Of a stretch of DNA of 64,000 nt, positions 9,147 through 18,162 are shown one piece after another; position 1 is the stretch's first letter, and each line of letters begins with the position of its first letter. The translations under genes were made by a program, and so were the position numbers. Where the stretch lies: the NCBI GenBank assembly GCA_004212075.1, contig RXIF01000006.1, positions 62,001 to 126,000 of the forward strand, read 5' to 3'. The stretch is from Candidatus Methanoliparum thermophilum (GTDB lineage Archaea > Halobacteriota > Methanoliparia > Methanoliparales > Methanoliparaceae). The notes beneath the pieces were generated by a model. That model did no database searches. It worked only from the letters and a program-made list of their open reading frames with translations, and had not been told where the DNA came from.

Positions 9147-9944
9147 ATGAAGCGATCAATCATTATCCCACTATTATTGGTGTTCCTCTTTCTTGGCATG
9201 GTTCTTTATCCAGTAGAAGCAAAGCATTACGTTACCGCCTCCGGCGAGGTTATCAGGGTAAACCAAGTTACTTCGGATAGTGGTATGCTGAAAGATGGTA
9301 AATCTTACACTTACAGACTTGTTGACAATGATGGTAAACAGCTGGCCCTTCTGACATATTCTATCAAAAAATCCACATATAGGGACCAACCATGCTACAG
9401 AATAGAGTATAAGGAGGTCTATTCATCAGGAGAAGAAAAAACCTGTTACAGCTACATAAATGAAAGCACTTTAGAGCTCCTCTATCAGAATCGTTCAACT
9501 CCTGCGGCAGAGGGATCATCGGTAATGGAGATTTCTATAGATCCTTTGAACAAAGAGCTAACAATCACATCCCGCTATAAAGACCTTTCAATGATAAAAA
9601 CATTAAAGACGGAAAAGGAAGTAGTGATAGATGATATTAATCTCTATATTGTGATTAGCGGATTGCTGGATGATCTCTCCACTACCCCTTTAAAATGCAA
9701 ATATTTGTGGGGACCTTCTCTGTATATAGGTCTTTTAGATATGGAAATAACAGGCAAAGGCAAGGAAGAAATATACGCCGACAATAAGAGTTATATGTGC
9801 CGCAGAGTTCAGATTGATATTGCGAGCAAAATACCGAATTACGAGTTCGAAATAAAGCATATCGCATGGTACAATGAAAATAACATATTGATGAAAGTAA
9901 GCCTTCAGGGAGGGGGGACTATAGAGTATGTTTCCGCGCAGTAA
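9147..9944 (+). CDS. Secreted protein with signal peptide, DUF3108-like
   Basis: The 265-residue product starts with a clear signal peptide (MKRS, then a hydrophobic run to VEAKHY, cleavage likely near residue 25). The rest is beta-rich with alternating polar and hydrophobic residues and motifs such as KSYTYRLVDNDGKQLALLTY and KSYMCRRVQIDI. It resembles the LolA-like or DUF3108 folds that bind lipid or sit at the cell surface, but no catalytic motif is visible. Four cysteines in the mature part might form disulfides. Function is unknown. Confidence 0.6.
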   Translation: MKRSIIIPLLLVFLFLGMVLYPVEAKHYVTASGEVIRVNQVTSDSGMLKDGKSYTYRLVDNDGKQLALLTYSIKKSTYRDQPCYRIEYKEVYSSGEEKTCYSYINESTLELLYQNRSTPAAEGSSVMEISIDPLNKELTITSRYKDLSMIKTLKTEKEVVIDDINLYIVISGLLDDLSTTPLKCKYLWGPSLYIGLLDMEITGKGKEEIYADNKSYMCRRVQIDIASKIPNYEFEIKHIAWYNENNILMKVSLQGGGTIEYVSAQ

Positions 9945-10144
9945 AACAATCGATATTGTGCTCGAGAGAGAAATTGACAGACCTATAAAATCTGTTTTAA
10001 GCTTTGTCTCGGTGCTTACACGGTATAAACCTGGTAAAATCTGCTCTCCAAGTCATTCAAACCGGCTAAAACACTTTGAAAGATCTCACAGAGGTGTCTC
10101 TTGTAGACATATCCAACTATACTAATGTTCATTGGAGACTTTAC
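9945..10144. other. Intergenic region, nothing recognised
   Basis: These 200 bases separate the secreted protein gene from the 3' end of the broken gene on the opposite strand. I see no gene, RNA or clear hairpin in it. Confidence 0.5.
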
Positions 10145-10882
10145 TTAACAATTCGCAATCTTTTTATATGCATCTTCGTATCCCAACTCCATAATCATAC
10201 CCACAAATTTTAAATGTTCTTCTATTAATGTTCTCACCTCTTCATCCTTCAAGAATTTTTTATAAAAGATTTCTTGTTTTATTTTCCTCTTTAATATATT
10301 TAACGGCGTGCATGGCTCATCAACTATGATCTCTCTTGTTTAAAAGCCCAATATAGAGAGAGCGGTTAAGAGATCTTCTGATGCATTTATACATATATTT
10401 CTCTTTCCTGCTCTACTGGCTATATATTCCGTATCATTTCTTGCTGATTCTATCTCGTAATAAATATCGTCTCGCAGGAGATCCTTTCATTCATCCGTCT
10501 TTATCACGCCTATCCTACCTCTTACTGTTAATAATAATAATATCCTTAGGGCGATATCTCTGGAAAGAAAAAGAGATGAATCTTTTTTATAACAGTATAT
10601 AGTTGTATTATAATTAGCTTTCAACGATGGTAAGATTTCAAATAATGGTTTAGCTGCTTTGTAATCCTGTGCATCTTCAGGCTCCTTCACCAGACCAAGC
10701 TCATTCATCTTCTCTATAACAAACTCATAATCGGCTCCTTCCGCTATTGCTCTCATAAAATCCTCCTGATTTCTTGCTAAATCCAGAAAAATACAGTCAT
10801 AATCATTCTTTTTAAGAATCTCTACCGCTTTTTCTTTTGAATAGCTCGTATTAATTGTTATAAGGTTTGTTAATTCTTTCAT
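10145..10882 (-). pseudogene. Gene of unknown family with two in-frame stop codons
   Basis: One continuous minus-strand frame of 246 codons runs from ATG at 10882 to TAA at 10145-10147, interrupted by TGA at 10487-10489 and TAA at 10340-10342. The sequence reads coherently across both stops: GVIKTDE(*)KDLLRDDIYYEIESARN and TALSILGF(*)TREIIVDEP. No frame change is involved, so sequencing indels do not explain it. The protein is soluble and mixed alpha/beta, with NTSYSKEKAVEILKKNDYDCIFLDL near the start. I do not recognise the family. It is most simply a pseudogene caused by point mutations. Confidence 0.6.
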
Positions 10883-11316
10883 TTCATCGCTTCCGTATAC
10901 CTTTTAAAATTCAATTTAAAAGATTATTGCTTAATTATCTTGAAAGTCTTAAAATCTTGATTTTTGGATGTTACAAAACTTCGACTTTTGAGCAAATCCA
11001 CCAAAATATGTCTTTAAGATGGAAGATAGACTAAATCGTGTATTTGGTGATATTACATTTAAAGTCTAGATAAAATGATTATAGGTTCAATAGGAGATAT
11101 AGAGTATTGGAGAAAGCTTTAAGTTGATAAAGTGAGAGGAGGCTGTGCATAGATGATATTCTAAAACCTGTAAATTGAGAAATATTCAAGGAGTTTCACA
11201 AAGCCCTCTATAAACAAATATTTGCATATCTCGCTTTGGATTTATCTCTGTGCTACAATTTGAGCAAAATTTAGCTCTTTTCCCATCTTTATAGACGTAA
11301 TCTATACCATACAAAT
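10883..11316. other. Long intergenic region holding one possible small zinc-motif ORF
   Basis: Apart from a 42-codon minus-strand frame at 11186-11314, these 434 bases show no gene. The segment from 10900 to 11180 is AT-rich, without clear hairpins. Confidence 0.5.
11186..11314 (-). CDS. Possible small zinc-binding peptide downstream of the transglutaminase gene
   Basis: A TTG at 11314, two bases after the transglutaminase stop, opens a 42-residue frame LYGIDYVYKDGKRAKFCSNC and then STEINPKRDMQIF to GLCETP. The CSNC pair resembles half of a zinc ribbon (compare CxxCGxEINPxxxFC tails of archaeal proteins). It could also be the relic of a longer zinc-ribbon tail. There is no clear ribosome-binding site, so the call is weak. 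Confidence 0.25.
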   Translation of the reverse strand: MYGIDYVYKDGKRAKFCSNCSTEINPKRDMQIFVYRGLCETP

Positions 11317-11916
11317 TTATTTTCCATAAGTCTCCATCTCAATCTTTAATATTCGATCTAGGGGGAGATCACTATAAGAGCCGTGATATTTGATATATTC
11401 TATATAAGGTTCTCCTTTATTGTTATATTTGGGTAAGATTGCATCTTTTCTTCCATCAAATTCTACCACTGGTACATCAATCTTCTGGCACATTTTAAGA
11501 TCGAATGTAGGAGTTGCCTTGATCCATCTCCCTTCGATAAAAAGTTCACTATACCCATGAACTAAGAGATTGGTACCCAAAAATTTAACAAGTTCCTTTG
11601 GTGCGAGATGATTTCTGATGGTGGCAAACCCCAATCTGGAGGGAATGCCTACAGCCCTTGCCAAAGTGCTCAACAAAACTGCTTTCTGTACGCAGTATCC
11701 TTCCCCACGATTCAAGATCTTGCTTGCTATGAAGTCTTCCGCATCGGATGAGTATAGATAGGGGTCATATTTTATCTCGTCTCGCACAAAATAAAAAACT
11801 TCTCTTGCTTTATCTAATTCATGGTCGGTGCTTCTAACAAGCTCTTTGGCTTTGTCTTTAATAAGAAGAGAGTCGCAATCCATAAAATAAGTAGATCTCA
11901 GATATTCTTTCATCAT
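11317..11916 (-). CDS. Transglutaminase-like cysteine protease-fold protein
   Basis: The 199-residue protein has the transglutaminase-core catalytic triad: Cys in NRGEGYCVQKAVLLSTLARAVGIPSRL (near residue 75), His in LVHGYSELFIEGRWIKATPTFD (near 139) and Asp of the same segment (near 156). Such domains act as proteases, amidases or cross-linkers. There is no signal peptide, so it should be cytoplasmic. It is a stand-alone gene with no informative neighbour. Confidence 0.85.
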   Translation of the reverse strand: MMKEYLRSTYFMDCDSLLIKDKAKELVRSTDHELDKAREVFYFVRDEIKYDPYLYSSDAEDFIASKILNRGEGYCVQKAVLLSTLARAVGIPSRLGFATIRNHLAPKELVKFLGTNLLVHGYSELFIEGRWIKATPTFDLKMCQKIDVPVVEFDGRKDAILPKYNNKGEPYIEYIKYHGSYSDLPLDRILKIEMETYGK

Positions 11917-12020
11917 GCTATCCCGAATTTTTTCTTCTTGAGCATAGTATATAAAGATGCTTTAGTGTTATACCATTCCTGATAATCTTTTTTGTAGCTG
12001 TTAGAGATCTCGTGCGGAGT

Positions 12021-13157
12021 CTAAGAACGCTCCAATTCGATGGCTATCTGCTTCCTGTGAGAGTCGGTATCCCCAAAAGCAAACTCCGCTGCCTTTGTGC
12101 GCAGATAATAGAGCCCAACATCTTCTTCCCTCGTGAATCCAATTGCCCCGTGAATTCTGATACCCTCAATGCAAGTTCGCTGATAAACTTCATTCGCTTT
12201 TGCCTTGCCCATAGATATCAGTAAATCGGATGGAGAACCAACATTTATCATCCATGCCGCCTCATAGACGAGATATCGCAGTCCTTCAATCTCAGTAAAC
12301 ATATCGGCCAATTTATGCTGAATTGCCTGGAATGAACCAATAGGGCGATCAAACTGGACCCTCTCCTTGGCATAATCGTTGGCCATTTCTAGTACGGCTT
12401 GAGCCCCTCCAACCATCTCGGCGCATTTTAAGACCGCTCCCCTTTGGATGATAAAGTTCACCACATCCCATCCTCTGCCCACATCTCCCAAGACATTGTC
12501 TTTGGAAACCTTTACATGATCAAATCTTACCTCACATTGCTTGTCATGTGCCGCAGTAGGGATAACCTCCACCTCCAAGCCTTTGGTCTTTGCAACATCC
12601 ACAATAAAGACTGTGATTCCATCTTTTGGGTTTTTTTCCTCGCTTGTTCGGGCAACAACCAAGAGGCGATCTGCCACGTGAGCGTATGGAACGAAGAGCT
12701 TGGTTCCTTCGAGAATGTACTCCTCCTTTTCTGGAATGGCGCGAAGTTTTATGCCTGATGCTTCATAGGTAACCGATGACTCCATCAAGGCGAGGGTCCA
12801 AATCTCCTCCCCCTTGGCTATCTTGGGAAGAAATTTTTCCTTCTGTCCCTCATCACCATATTCCAGGATGGAGAGAGAAGAAAGAATGGTGGAGAAGAAG
12901 GGGGAGGGGAGAATGTATCTTCCCATCTCTTCTACCAAGATCATTAAGTCGATGAAGTCCCCTTCTGTTCCACCATACTCTTCAGGAAATACGACACCCA
13001 TCCACTCCAGCTCCGCCATCTTTTTCCACATCTCTATGTCGTATCCTCTTTCATCTTCCTCCAACTCTCTTACCTTATCTTTGGAACACTCCTTATTCAG
13101 AAATTCCCTAACCGATGTTTGGAGTATCTTTTGATCCCCTGAAAGATCGAAGTCCAT
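12021..13157 (-). CDS. Acyl-CoA dehydrogenase, subunit with FAD-binding motif but no catalytic Glu
   Basis: This 378-residue acyl-CoA dehydrogenase fold protein carries YAKERVQFDRPIGSFQAIQHKLADM (near residue 262), the family's flavin-contacting signature with its arginine. At the usual catalytic-base positions it has IIQRG (Gln near 238) and AEFAFGDTDSHR near the C-terminus, neither with the expected glutamate. It lies 11 bases after a second acyl-CoA dehydrogenase gene that has the opposite set of motifs. This resembles the paired FadE subunits of actinobacteria that form alpha2beta2 enzymes. Base composition is richer in GC than the flanks, suggesting transfer. Confidence 0.9.
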   Translation of the reverse strand: MDFDLSGDQKILQTSVREFLNKECSKDKVRELEEDERGYDIEMWKKMAELEWMGVVFPEEYGGTEGDFIDLMILVEEMGRYILPSPFFSTILSSLSILEYGDEGQKEKFLPKIAKGEEIWTLALMESSVTYEASGIKLRAIPEKEEYILEGTKLFVPYAHVADRLLVVARTSEEKNPKDGITVFIVDVAKTKGLEVEVIPTAAHDKQCEVRFDHVKVSKDNVLGDVGRGWDVVNFIIQRGAVLKCAEMVGGAQAVLEMANDYAKERVQFDRPIGSFQAIQHKLADMFTEIEGLRYLVYEAAWMINVGSPSDLLISMGKAKANEVYQRTCIEGIRIHGAIGFTREEDVGLYYLRTKAAEFAFGDTDSHRKQIAIELERS

Positions 13158-13168
13158 TTTTTATCCTC

Positions 13169-14368
13169 CTAATACGATTTGGGTAACCCCAACCCAAATT
13201 GACCGATGATGTTCTTCTCGATCTCATCCGTCCCAGCCGAAATCGATATGCCAGGAAAGAGCCAATATAAACTCTCCACGCAACCTCTAAGCTTGGACCA
13301 TCTGGAATCCCGATGTAATGGATCTATTTGAGAGTACGCTCCCAGGATCTCTGTTCCGGTGATAGCCAGCCGCTCTTGCACCTTGTCATTGAAAACTTTG
13401 TCTCTCGATGGCTCGTAAGTGGGCATCTCTCCTTTGCTCATTTTCCAAGTCGTTTGGCTGACAAGCATCCTTTGCATCTCAACTTCAATAGCCATATCAG
13501 CCAATTTACAGCGGATCTCGTGCTTTTGGAAGAGATTGGTCTCCTTGGCATATCTAACCAGCTCGTCCAGTATCCTCTTGTTGTACCCATAGCCTGAGGG
13601 ACCGAGACTGCCCCGCTCGTATGCCAGAGAGGTCATCAACTGATACCACCCTCTATTCTCCTCACCGACCAAGCTGGATTCTGGAACCCTTACATCATCG
13701 AAGAAGACCTCGTTGAAGATGTGGTATCCCGCATAGTTCACCAGAGGATTGACTGTAACGCCCTTGCTCTTCATATCCACGATAAGAACACTGATCCGCT
13801 GATGCTTTTTGGGGGCATTTGGATTGGTTACAGCCGCAAGCCAGCACCATCTTGCCCTGTGGGCAGCACTGGTCCACGTTTTCTGCCCGTTGATAACATA
13901 TTCGTCTTCCTCCCTCACAGCCCGGGTCTGAATATTGGCAAAATCGGAGCCAGCATTGGGTTCACTATATCCTGTGCACCAAACACCGTCTGGCTCTCCA
14001 GAGGCGATTAACGGGAGATATTTCTCCTTCTGCTCCTCGCTACCATACATCATGAGGGAGGGACCTACCCATGCCACCCCACTTATACCCATCATCGTGC
14101 CTGGTATTCCCCAGTACCCAGATTCTTCCAGATATACCAGTTGTTCCCACAGCGAAGCTCCCTTGCCACCGTATTCCTCGGGCCAAGACATCGTGAGCCA
14201 TCCTCTCTCGGAAAGTTTCTTGGATATAGACATGGCAAACGCCCAATCTTCGTCGCGGCTTTCCTCCTCTAACATGACCGTAAGCCATCCCGGCGGAAGC
14301 TCCTCTCTTGCAAACTCACGAATCTCCTCTCTCAACGCCTCTTCTTTCTCGCCAAATTTGAAATCCAT
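13169..14368 (-). CDS. Acyl-CoA dehydrogenase, subunit with likely catalytic Glu
   Basis: The protein has the family's substrate-binding segment CTGYSEPNAGSDFANIQT and LAYERG, where the glutamate (near residue 251 from this start) matches the catalytic base position of isovaleryl/long-chain type enzymes. The flavin signature seen in its neighbour is missing (YAKETNLFQKHEIRCKLADM, no Arg-x-Gln-Phe). The C-terminus is SAGTDEIEKNII. GAGGTG just upstream favours the second methionine at 14368 over 14383. Together with the downstream gene it probably forms one heteromeric enzyme that oxidises an acyl-CoA; the substrate is unknown. Confidence 0.9.
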   Translation of the reverse strand: MDFKFGEKEEALREEIREFAREELPPGWLTVMLEEESRDEDWAFAMSISKKLSERGWLTMSWPEEYGGKGASLWEQLVYLEESGYWGIPGTMMGISGVAWVGPSLMMYGSEEQKEKYLPLIASGEPDGVWCTGYSEPNAGSDFANIQTRAVREEDEYVINGQKTWTSAAHRARWCWLAAVTNPNAPKKHQRISVLIVDMKSKGVTVNPLVNYAGYHIFNEVFFDDVRVPESSLVGEENRGWYQLMTSLAYERGSLGPSGYGYNKRILDELVRYAKETNLFQKHEIRCKLADMAIEVEMQRMLVSQTTWKMSKGEMPTYEPSRDKVFNDKVQERLAITGTEILGAYSQIDPLHRDSRWSKLRGCVESLYWLFPGISISAGTDEIEKNIIGQFGLGLPKSY

Positions 14369-14531
14369 CTTTTTACACCTCATTTTTAATCGTTTATTAT
14401 TTAAAATAATATTTAATTCCTATAATATTTAAATATATCTTTAATAACTTAATTAAACTTAAAATAGAACTTAATTAAACATCTTCTCCGTTGGCGTCTT
14501 TGGCAAATCCTCATCTCTAATATCAGATAAT

Positions 14532-15428
14532 TTATTCTTTGTATATCTCTTTAGCCTTAATCAGGTTGTATAGAGTCTCATTAACATCGCAATTCAGCAT
14601 ATAACTTCTACCAATCCGTACAATCTCCCCATTTATCTCGTCTATCTCAGTCTTTTTACCTCTATCTATATCTTGTAACATAGATGATCTGTTCTTTTCA
14701 GTCCGTTTTGCAATCATCAATACCTTATCTTCATTCACATCAACGTTAATACCAACCTTATTTGCAACGTTTATCGCCTCTCTAACTACTTTTCTGCTTA
14801 TATCTCTTAAATTTGTTATTTTATAAATATAACCATTTTCCAGTCCTGTTATAGCACCAATCGCATTTATACCTGCATTAATTATAAGTTTGTTCCATAA
14901 TTCTTTTTTTATATTAGAGGTTAAAGTCGTCTCAATCTTTGAATTATCAAATATACTCTTGATCTCCTTTATCCGTTTCGTAACCCTCCCATCCATCTCG
15001 CCTATGATGGTTTCCCCGTATCCTGTATGTCTTATTTCTCCAGCCTTTACAAGTAAGGCAGCTTGAGATGTTACACCACCCACCACATGATTAGCCCCAA
15101 TTATTCTGGCAATTATCTCTTCGTTCCTTATTCCATTTTGTAGGCTTAAAACCACGCTATCTTCCTTAATCAAAAGAGATTTTGCTGATTTCTCTGTATC
15201 GTACGCTTTTACCGTCATTAATATTAAATCCGACTCTACAGGTTCGGTATATACTTCAGGATATGCGTAAAATTCGTCTGCGTTATGAATGTGCAACCCA
15301 TTATTTTTTATTTTCTCAATCTGCCAATCTTTTCCTATCAAGATTACTTTATATCCTGCTTTGGAGATCAAACCACCAAACAAACAGCCTATTGCTCCTG
15401 CTCCCATTACCATTATATTTTTAAACAT
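14532..15428 (-). CDS. panE: Ketopantoate reductase family protein
   Basis: This 298-residue NAD(P)-dependent reductase begins with the Rossmann motif GAGAIGCLFGG (residues 8-18) and contains LSLQNGIRNEE, GGVTSQAALL and the C-terminal-domain lysine region KKELWNKLIINAGINAIGAITG. These match 2-dehydropantoate 2-reductase, which makes pantoate for coenzyme A. CoaD, another CoA enzyme, is encoded elsewhere in the window (35049). Other reductases share this fold, so the exact substrate is inferred. Confidence 0.8.
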   Translation of the reverse strand: MFKNIMVMGAGAIGCLFGGLISKAGYKVILIGKDWQIEKIKNNGLHIHNADEFYAYPEVYTEPVESDLILMTVKAYDTEKSAKSLLIKEDSVVLSLQNGIRNEEIIARIIGANHVVGGVTSQAALLVKAGEIRHTGYGETIIGEMDGRVTKRIKEIKSIFDNSKIETTLTSNIKKELWNKLIINAGINAIGAITGLENGYIYKITNLRDISRKVVREAINVANKVGINVDVNEDKVLMIAKRTEKNRSSMLQDIDRGKKTEIDEINGEIVRIGRSYMLNCDVNETLYNLIKAKEIYKE

Positions 15429-15521
15429 AACGCTTGTTTCTATTTTTTGTTATAAATATAATCAGGCAGATTAATAAAAAAGAAAAAGATTTTAAATGAT
15501 TATAACGGTTCATTTAAGAAT

Positions 15522-15989
15522 ATGCACAAATATGATGATATTATCTCTAAATGTATAATAGCAACGTTTAATTCTAATTTAGAAGATTTATTATCCGATA
15601 TAGGATTTAAAAATATAAGAAGAATAACTCTTATCGATGATAAACGATGCATGAAGAGCACCTTAAAAGGATGCGATGTTATTATAAGTAACGGAGAAAA
15701 AGAGGAATTTTTATCAGAGGTATCATCAGAGCTAGGAATACCATTTATAACAGGAAAGGTAGTTACCGTGATTCTCCCAGACGGATATAAATACAAAGAT
15801 TTGAATTTATCAAGATTTGAAGATATATCACATACCCCAGATGATAGAAGGATTTTAGAATCGATCCAGATTAAAGAGACGATAAACGTTTTAACAGACG
15901 ATGAAACACCTCTTTTTGCACCTAAAGCAATAAAGATAGAGAACAAAAAGTTAAAAAAGATAAATCTCTTCGATAGTTTAAAAGTCTAA
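15522..15989 (+). CDS. Hypothetical protein, 155 residues
   Basis: I do not recognise this family. The protein is soluble and mixed alpha/beta, with a KGCDVIISNGEKEEFLSEVSSELG segment that looks like a Rossmann-type half and a C-terminal basic tail. It converges with the Fae-Hps gene, overlapping its 3' end by four bases. No signal peptide, membrane segment or cysteine pair is seen. Confidence 0.5.
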   Translation: MHKYDDIISKCIIATFNSNLEDLLSDIGFKNIRRITLIDDKRCMKSTLKGCDVIISNGEKEEFLSEVSSELGIPFITGKVVTVILPDGYKYKDLNLSRFEDISHTPDDRRILESIQIKETINVLTDDETPLFAPKAIKIENKKLKKINLFDSLKV

Positions 15990-17192
15990 AAATCTGTTTT
16001 GACTCTGTATTGATCGATCTCTTCCGTATTTAAATGTTTTAAAAACTTTCTTGTCTCACCCTCAACATCTTTAGACGCTGTGATTCCTCGCCCCACGATA
16101 AGTATATCTGCACCACTATCAAGTGCCTTTTGAACATTCTCAGGTCTGAGACCGCCTGCAACTCCCACCAATATATTTTTGAACTTGCTTTTAATCTCTT
16201 TCACGATAATCCAATCTTCTTTCTCAATTGATTCGTTATCTATCGCCCTATGAATCTCGACAACATTTGGTTTTATTGATAAACTGGATAAAACACTTAT
16301 AGGGTCTTTTACATTCAACATATCTATAACAGAATAAATACCAGTCTTTTTTGCTTCATAAATAGCTTTTTCTATTGTTTTAATCGGTGCAAGCCCTGAA
16401 ATTACTATAGCATCCCCTGATGCATCTGCTACGATTCTTGCTTCAAGATTTCCCGTATCCAATGTCTTCAAATCTGCAACTATAAATAGACCCGGTTTTT
16501 TCTCTCGTATCTTATCTATAACATCTATACCGTATCTCTTGATTAAAGGAGTTCCTATCTCGATAATAATATGATCGCTGTCCGGCAGCTGTTCTACCAC
16601 TTCTTGCATTCTACGTAGTTCAGGCAAATCTAAAGCAACCTGAAGATAGGGCGGATTCCACAATCTCTGTACAGAAAATCCCATTATAGGATTTATAGAC
16701 CGATCTTTCTCGTATAAAACGGTATCGATATCAGGAAACGATGAGAGAGCCCTGTTTATTGCAAGTTTGGTTGCACCGTAGTTATATCTATAAATCTTCT
16801 CATAATCTTTCGCATTAGGATGGATGAATACGCTTGCTATGATAACTATCCGTTCTACATCTTTCTTCGGGATAACCCCCTCTTCTACACAATCCGCAAC
16901 GGCTTTTGCAACGGCTGATTGAGCAGGACCAAATATTTTGTTCGCATCATTCATATCTCTGATAGTAACCTTCGGTATGATTAAAGTAGATGGTTTTGGC
17001 GGCAAGTTTGGTCTTATAACGGACAATAATGGTGTATGCCCCTTTGAAAGGTTTACTAATCCGTTAGCAAACGCATCTCCCACAGCCCCCCTTTTGTCTC
17101 CTATAATCAGATCGATATGAGCTACTTCGTCACCTTCTCCAACCAACGCCTCTCCAACTAAATATAAGAAATCATCATCTCTTAATTCCAAT
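15986..17192 (-). CDS. fae-hps: Bifunctional formaldehyde-activating enzyme / 3-hexulose-6-phosphate synthase (Fae-Hps)
   Basis: The N-terminal domain (about 165 residues) is Fae, with [19 protein letters not shown] and [21 protein letters not shown]; it condenses formaldehyde with tetrahydromethanopterin. The C-terminal TIM barrel is Hps, with [23 protein letters not shown] and [12 protein letters not shown]; it joins formaldehyde and ribulose 5-phosphate. Such fusions are typical of methanogens and relatives, where they supply pentose phosphates. I place the start at TTG 17192 because GAGGTG lies five bases before it and the Fae core follows at once; the ATG at 17266 has no such site and adds a tail foreign to the family. 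Confidence 0.93.
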
Positions 17193-17275
17193 ATAACACC
17201 TCTCGATTGTTCAAATCTTAACTCTACTATACTTATAAACACTTGTATATTTTTTGTATATTTCAAGTTCCTGGC

Positions 17276-18133
17276 TTATAATGCTCGAATATCTTCGCTT
17301 CGCAATAGATAAGTCTTATTTTTTTCAATGATATCGTCGATGGTCTTTATAATTTTATCTTTATCCTCAGGAAGTCTTCCTCCTAGTGGGAGATAATTAG
17401 ATGCATGATTGCTTCTAAAGATACAGTCACTGACCTCCATATTTTCAATTATGCTTCTGCATTCCAAAATGCTCTCTATAGGACTTAAAAGAGTCAATCG
17501 TCCAGCTGTAGAAGGAGTGATCATTAAAGTTAAAGCACCGACATAATCCGGATCCATATCACTCAATAATCTTGCAGTCTCTTTTGCATGTGTTTTACTA
17601 CCTTCTTTCCCGCCTAAACCTAATATAATAGTTACAGATAGTTTAATACCAGCTTTTTTAGCCTTTAATCCTGCATCAAGCATCTCGTCCCGTGTTACTC
17701 CTTTACCGATTGATCTCAAAAGATTGTTATCCCCGGTCTCTACGCCAAGATAAACCAGATCCAATCCATGTTTTTTTAATTTTTTAAGATCATCAATATC
17801 CTTATCTAATAAGTTATGAGGAGTAGCATACGTACTCACACGTTCTAACTTAGAAAAAGCTTTGTTTAAGTCATCTATTATCTTTAAAAGATAATCTGTA
17901 TCTAAGACGAGTGCGTCTCCATCTGCAAGAAATACTCGTCTTATTTTATCACCGTAAACCATTTTTGCTGTCTCGATATCGTCTTTTATCTCATCGTACT
18001 CTTTTATTCTGAAGTCTTTATAACGATACATCGAACAGAATGTGCACTTATTCCAAGAACATCCCACTGTTGCTTGAATAATAAGACTCTCTGCCTCGCT
18101 CGGCGGTCTAAAAATCATACCTTCGTATGGCAT
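17276..18133 (-). CDS. Radical SAM protein
   Basis: The N-terminus has a three-cysteine cluster motif, GCSWNKCTFC (C-x4-C-x2-C, residues 24-33), a variant spacing used by one radical SAM group. It is followed by the SAM-binding GVETGDNNLL and ILGLGGKEGSKTHAKET regions of an Elp3/HemN-type barrel. At 285 residues it has little more than the barrel core. The substrate is unknown. Similar archaeal proteins are annotated only as radical SAM family. It lies directly upstream of the Fae-Hps gene on the same strand. Confidence 0.85.
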   Translation of the reverse strand: MPYEGMIFRPPSEAESLIIQATVGCSWNKCTFCSMYRYKDFRIKEYDEIKDDIETAKMVYGDKIRRVFLADGDALVLDTDYLLKIIDDLNKAFSKLERVSTYATPHNLLDKDIDDLKKLKKHGLDLVYLGVETGDNNLLRSIGKGVTRDEMLDAGLKAKKAGIKLSVTIILGLGGKEGSKTHAKETARLLSDMDPDYVGALTLMITPSTAGRLTLLSPIESILECRSIIENMEVSDCIFRSNHASNYLPLGGRLPEDKDKIIKTIDDIIEKNKTYLLRSEDIRAL

Positions 18134-18162
18134 TTTTATCTTACATGGACAAATCTTTTATT

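Noticed and set aside
10487-10489. TGA as a possible selenocysteine codon
   Set aside because: A second stop (TAA) interrupts the same frame, no redox motif surrounds it, and I see no convincing SECIS-like hairpin; pseudogene is simpler.
17193-17266. Longer N-terminus of Fae-Hps from ATG 17266
   Set aside because: The extra residues do not match the family, and a good ribosome-binding site lies before the TTG at 17192.
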